Positions 32,201 to 33,763 of a DNA stretch of 33,763 bases are shown here, in pieces. The position numbers and the translations under genes are program-made. The notes below the pieces were generated by a model, which did no database searches, was not told where the DNA came from, and saw only the letters and a list, made by a program, of their open reading frames with translations. This DNA is from Chloromonas sp. AAM2 (lineage: Eukaryota > Chlorophyta > Chlorophyceae > Chlamydomonadales > Chlamydomonadaceae). The stretch is taken from contig QAXH01006186.1 in the NCBI GenBank assembly GCA_004335635.1, positions 260-34,022 on the forward strand. Reading direction: 5' to 3'. Numbering within the stretch: position 1 is the stretch's first letter; each line of letters begins with the position of its first letter.

Positions 32201-33763
32201 CACTGTCAATCATGCCAAGAGCCTCCAAGAAGGGTTCTTGAAATCGTGATAGCACTAGTGACACACCAGCCGTGCACTGGTAGGGAGTGGTGCGGAGCAA
32301 CTTGGAACAGTAGTGAGAGAAAGAAAAAGACACGTGGTGTGGTGTCACTGCTGGTCACTGTCATGGTTGCTACGGCGGCACCTGGTTGAAGTCCCCGGGC
32401 CTGAGCGGGTCCAGCAGCTGGTCCGCCATGGCGGTGTGGGCGGCGCCCAGTTTGGTGGGATCCCCCGCAAGCGCCCGCATGCGGGACAGGACGCGCACCT
32501 GGAACAGTGGGGTCAAAGCAATTATGCAGCTGCATTGTTATAAATGGTACTGTCATTCAAATCAGCCGCTTGACGTGTTGGAAATCACGGGCAGCTTTCG
32601 TGTTGTTGGCTTGAGGGAATAGCATCCTGTTTTTCCTTTCGACGAGAAAGAGAGGACTGAAGGTCCCTTTGCCTTTGGCCACAACGACAGGTGCGGGTGC
32701 GGCCCGACGCTGGGAGTGGATGAATAGTCATGCTGACGCCAACAGCGGCACTTGTACAAGTCGCACCTGATCTCACACTCCCCACTCACTACGTTCCCAT
32801 CCACTGCTGCAGCTGGGTCGTTGAAAGCGATGGAGGCGACCGCAGCTGCTGTGTAGGGCCCGACACCTGCCAGGCCACTCGGACAGTAGTATGGATAGCT
32901 GAGCGCAAGGGTCATGGTGAGGGGCAGCACCAGCATCGGCGACTCCTGACGGGGATGTGTGACAGTGTGCGCCGGGACTGAGGCCTGAGATCGTATGCCT
33001 AAGGTTTGCACACCACACCACACCACACCACACCACACCACACCACACAAAGGGTTATATTGCCGCGAGCGTTGCATGTACCGCCGGTGCCCCACCTGGT
33101 ATGCATAGCAGCCCCTGGGCGGTGGTGGGGAAGTGGCCGCCCAGACTGGTGACCACGTGCTGCGCCCCGTCCAGCAGGTACCGCGCACGCCTGCACAACA
33201 ATGGGGCAGGCATGACACTGCAAGAGAGCATCGGCAATCACACTTGCTGTGGCTACCTCTGACTGAAGTTATGAAGATGTTTCAGTCAGCCCTGGCGTGC
33301 AGAAGATCACAATCGGGAAGGTTGAGCGACACGGGTTTAGCAGATCAACAGCACTCCTTGAGACCCTTCCTCGCCAGGGAATGGCACGTCAACTAGTAGT
33401 CAATGAATGCAATGCGAAAGTGGTTAGCCATGCAATAGTGCATGCAGCATGACCGTGATCAGGGACTACCAGCGAGCTTTCTTGGCTTGATGATTGTCAG
33501 GCGTTTAATTCGTGTCTAGCTGCAATAATGTGGGTTTAGCCATGTAAAGCCTTGTAATGATGATGATGATGATGATGATGGATAGAAACCCTTTGTCAGC
33601 CCTTCACGTTATTTTCACACACTTGTGGCACATGGCAGACCATAGATTCTCATGCACAGTTTCTGTTGGATTCTGTAGTATCTCATACAACCTGGCCCAC
33701 CTGTAGCAGCCCAGCCCCTTTCCTGGCCCACCTGTAGCAGCCCAGCCCCTTTCCTGGCCCACC
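29250..33763 (-). CDS. MUTYH: Adenine DNA glycosylase MutY/MUTYH (5' end outside)
   Basis: Removes adenine mispaired with 8-oxoguanine in base excision repair. Ten full exons on the minus strand: 33190-33096, 32866-32790, 32498-32382, 32035-31937, 31745-31682, 31406-31149, 30961-30794, 30427-30314, 30054-29985 and 29778-29250. All phases agree, and an edge exon ends at 33701 (or at a repeat copy). The helix-hairpin-helix and catalytic Asp read PGVGPYTAAAVASIAF and VDGNV (Asp codon 32801-32799). Then come LRPGDFNQ, the iron-sulfur cysteines with spacing C-x6-C-x2-C-x5-C (32008-31958), and HVTNYPGKKE. The Nudix-like C-terminal domain shows VLLVQRPSEGLLAGLWELPG, SYVHVFSHIRQTNFV and WVRASAMAGEGISTGPLKMY. 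A PCNA-box-like QATLFDFA (31233-31210) lies in the interdomain linker. About 80 low-complexity residues interrupt the last domain, and a Lys/Gly/Ala tail closes the protein. Confidence 0.97.
30740..30782. repeat. Polypyrimidine tract in a MUTYH intron
   Basis: Runs of C and CCCT make this 43-bp stretch almost purely pyrimidine on the plus strand. The transcribed RNA of MUTYH therefore carries many G runs, starting about 10 nt after the exon donor at 30794. Such a tract can form a triplex or G-quadruplex. Confidence 0.85.
33009..33049. repeat. ACACC pentamer microsatellite
   Basis: About eight units of CACCA/ACACC in the MUTYH intron between exons 33190-33096 and 32866-32790. On the transcribed strand it is TGTGG-rich. 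Neutral by appearance. Confidence 0.92.
33556..33581. repeat. ATG trinucleotide microsatellite
   Basis: Eight or more ATG units in the MUTYH intron between the edge exon and 33190. Non-coding. Confidence 0.92.
33691..33763. repeat. 31-bp minisatellite at a MUTYH exon end
   Basis: Units start at 33691, 33722 and 33753 (period 31 bp) and are identical as far as seen; the array runs off the window. On the minus strand each unit contains GGGCTGGGCTGCTACAG followed by GTGGGC. Read in the MUTYH frame this is GLGCY-R plus a splice donor in phase 2, which fits the next exon (RARYLLDGAQ). MutY proteins have GLGYYxRAR at this place, so the repeat copies a true exon end. Confidence 0.85.

Noticed and set aside
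33009..33581. CRISPR-like regular repeats at the right end
   Set aside because: These are simple pentamer and trinucleotide microsatellites in a eukaryotic intron, with no spacers.

Overview
The window reads as nuclear DNA of a eukaryote with intron-rich genes, most likely a green alga (Chlorophyta). Exons are short (about 57-260 nt, with occasional long low-complexity ones). Introns are about 100-500 bp, nearly all GT-AG. Proteins carry long Ala/Gln/Gly/Pro/Ser-rich tracts, GC content is moderate, and microsatellites are frequent. No operons, ribosome binding sites or bacterial signals are seen. The lineage is inferred from style and gene families; I cannot name the genus.

Six genes can be modelled, mostly by requiring that splice sites and codon phases agree from exon to exon. 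From left to right: (1) the 3' part of a formin (+, 1-2264), with the end of its FH2 domain and a C-terminal MDRLL motif like a DAD autoregulatory element. (2) A 398-residue glycosyltransferase-like protein with an N-terminal membrane anchor (+, 5110-8414, four exons); its second intron holds a complete, internally deleted hAT transposon (6538-7286) with inverted ends and a perfect 8-bp target duplication. (3) A protein of unknown function with two copies of a helical module marked by WSGSR (+, about 9397-12280; only the 3' half is firm). (4) A membrane-anchored sulfotransferase (-, 19277 down to at least 16151, nine exons, one GC-AG intron). (5) A large bZIP transcription factor (+, 22504-27443, eight exons, about 1000 residues). 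(6) The adenine DNA glycosylase MutY/MUTYH (-, from beyond the right edge down to 29250, ten complete exons plus an edge exon), with catalytic Asp, four-cysteine cluster, Nudix-like C-terminal domain and a PCNA-box-like motif.

The sulfotransferase and bZIP genes diverge from a 3.2-kb region. The bZIP and MUTYH genes converge, as do gene 3 and the sulfotransferase. The genes look like unrelated neighbours, as is usual in a eukaryotic chromosome: cytoskeleton, glycosylation/sulfation, transcription and DNA repair.

The stretches 2265-5024, 8415-9396, 12281-16057, 19278-22503 and 27444-29249 hold no gene I can recognise. They contain microsatellites, minisatellites, a perfect 14-bp inverted repeat, an ankyrin-like exon relic on the minus strand, a two-copy interspersed repeat and a 194-bp assembly gap (13610-13803). 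The points most worth a second look are the WSGSR module protein, the hAT element, the DAD-like end of the formin, the PCNA-box-like motif of MUTYH, and a 31-bp minisatellite whose every unit copies a MUTYH exon end plus its splice donor.
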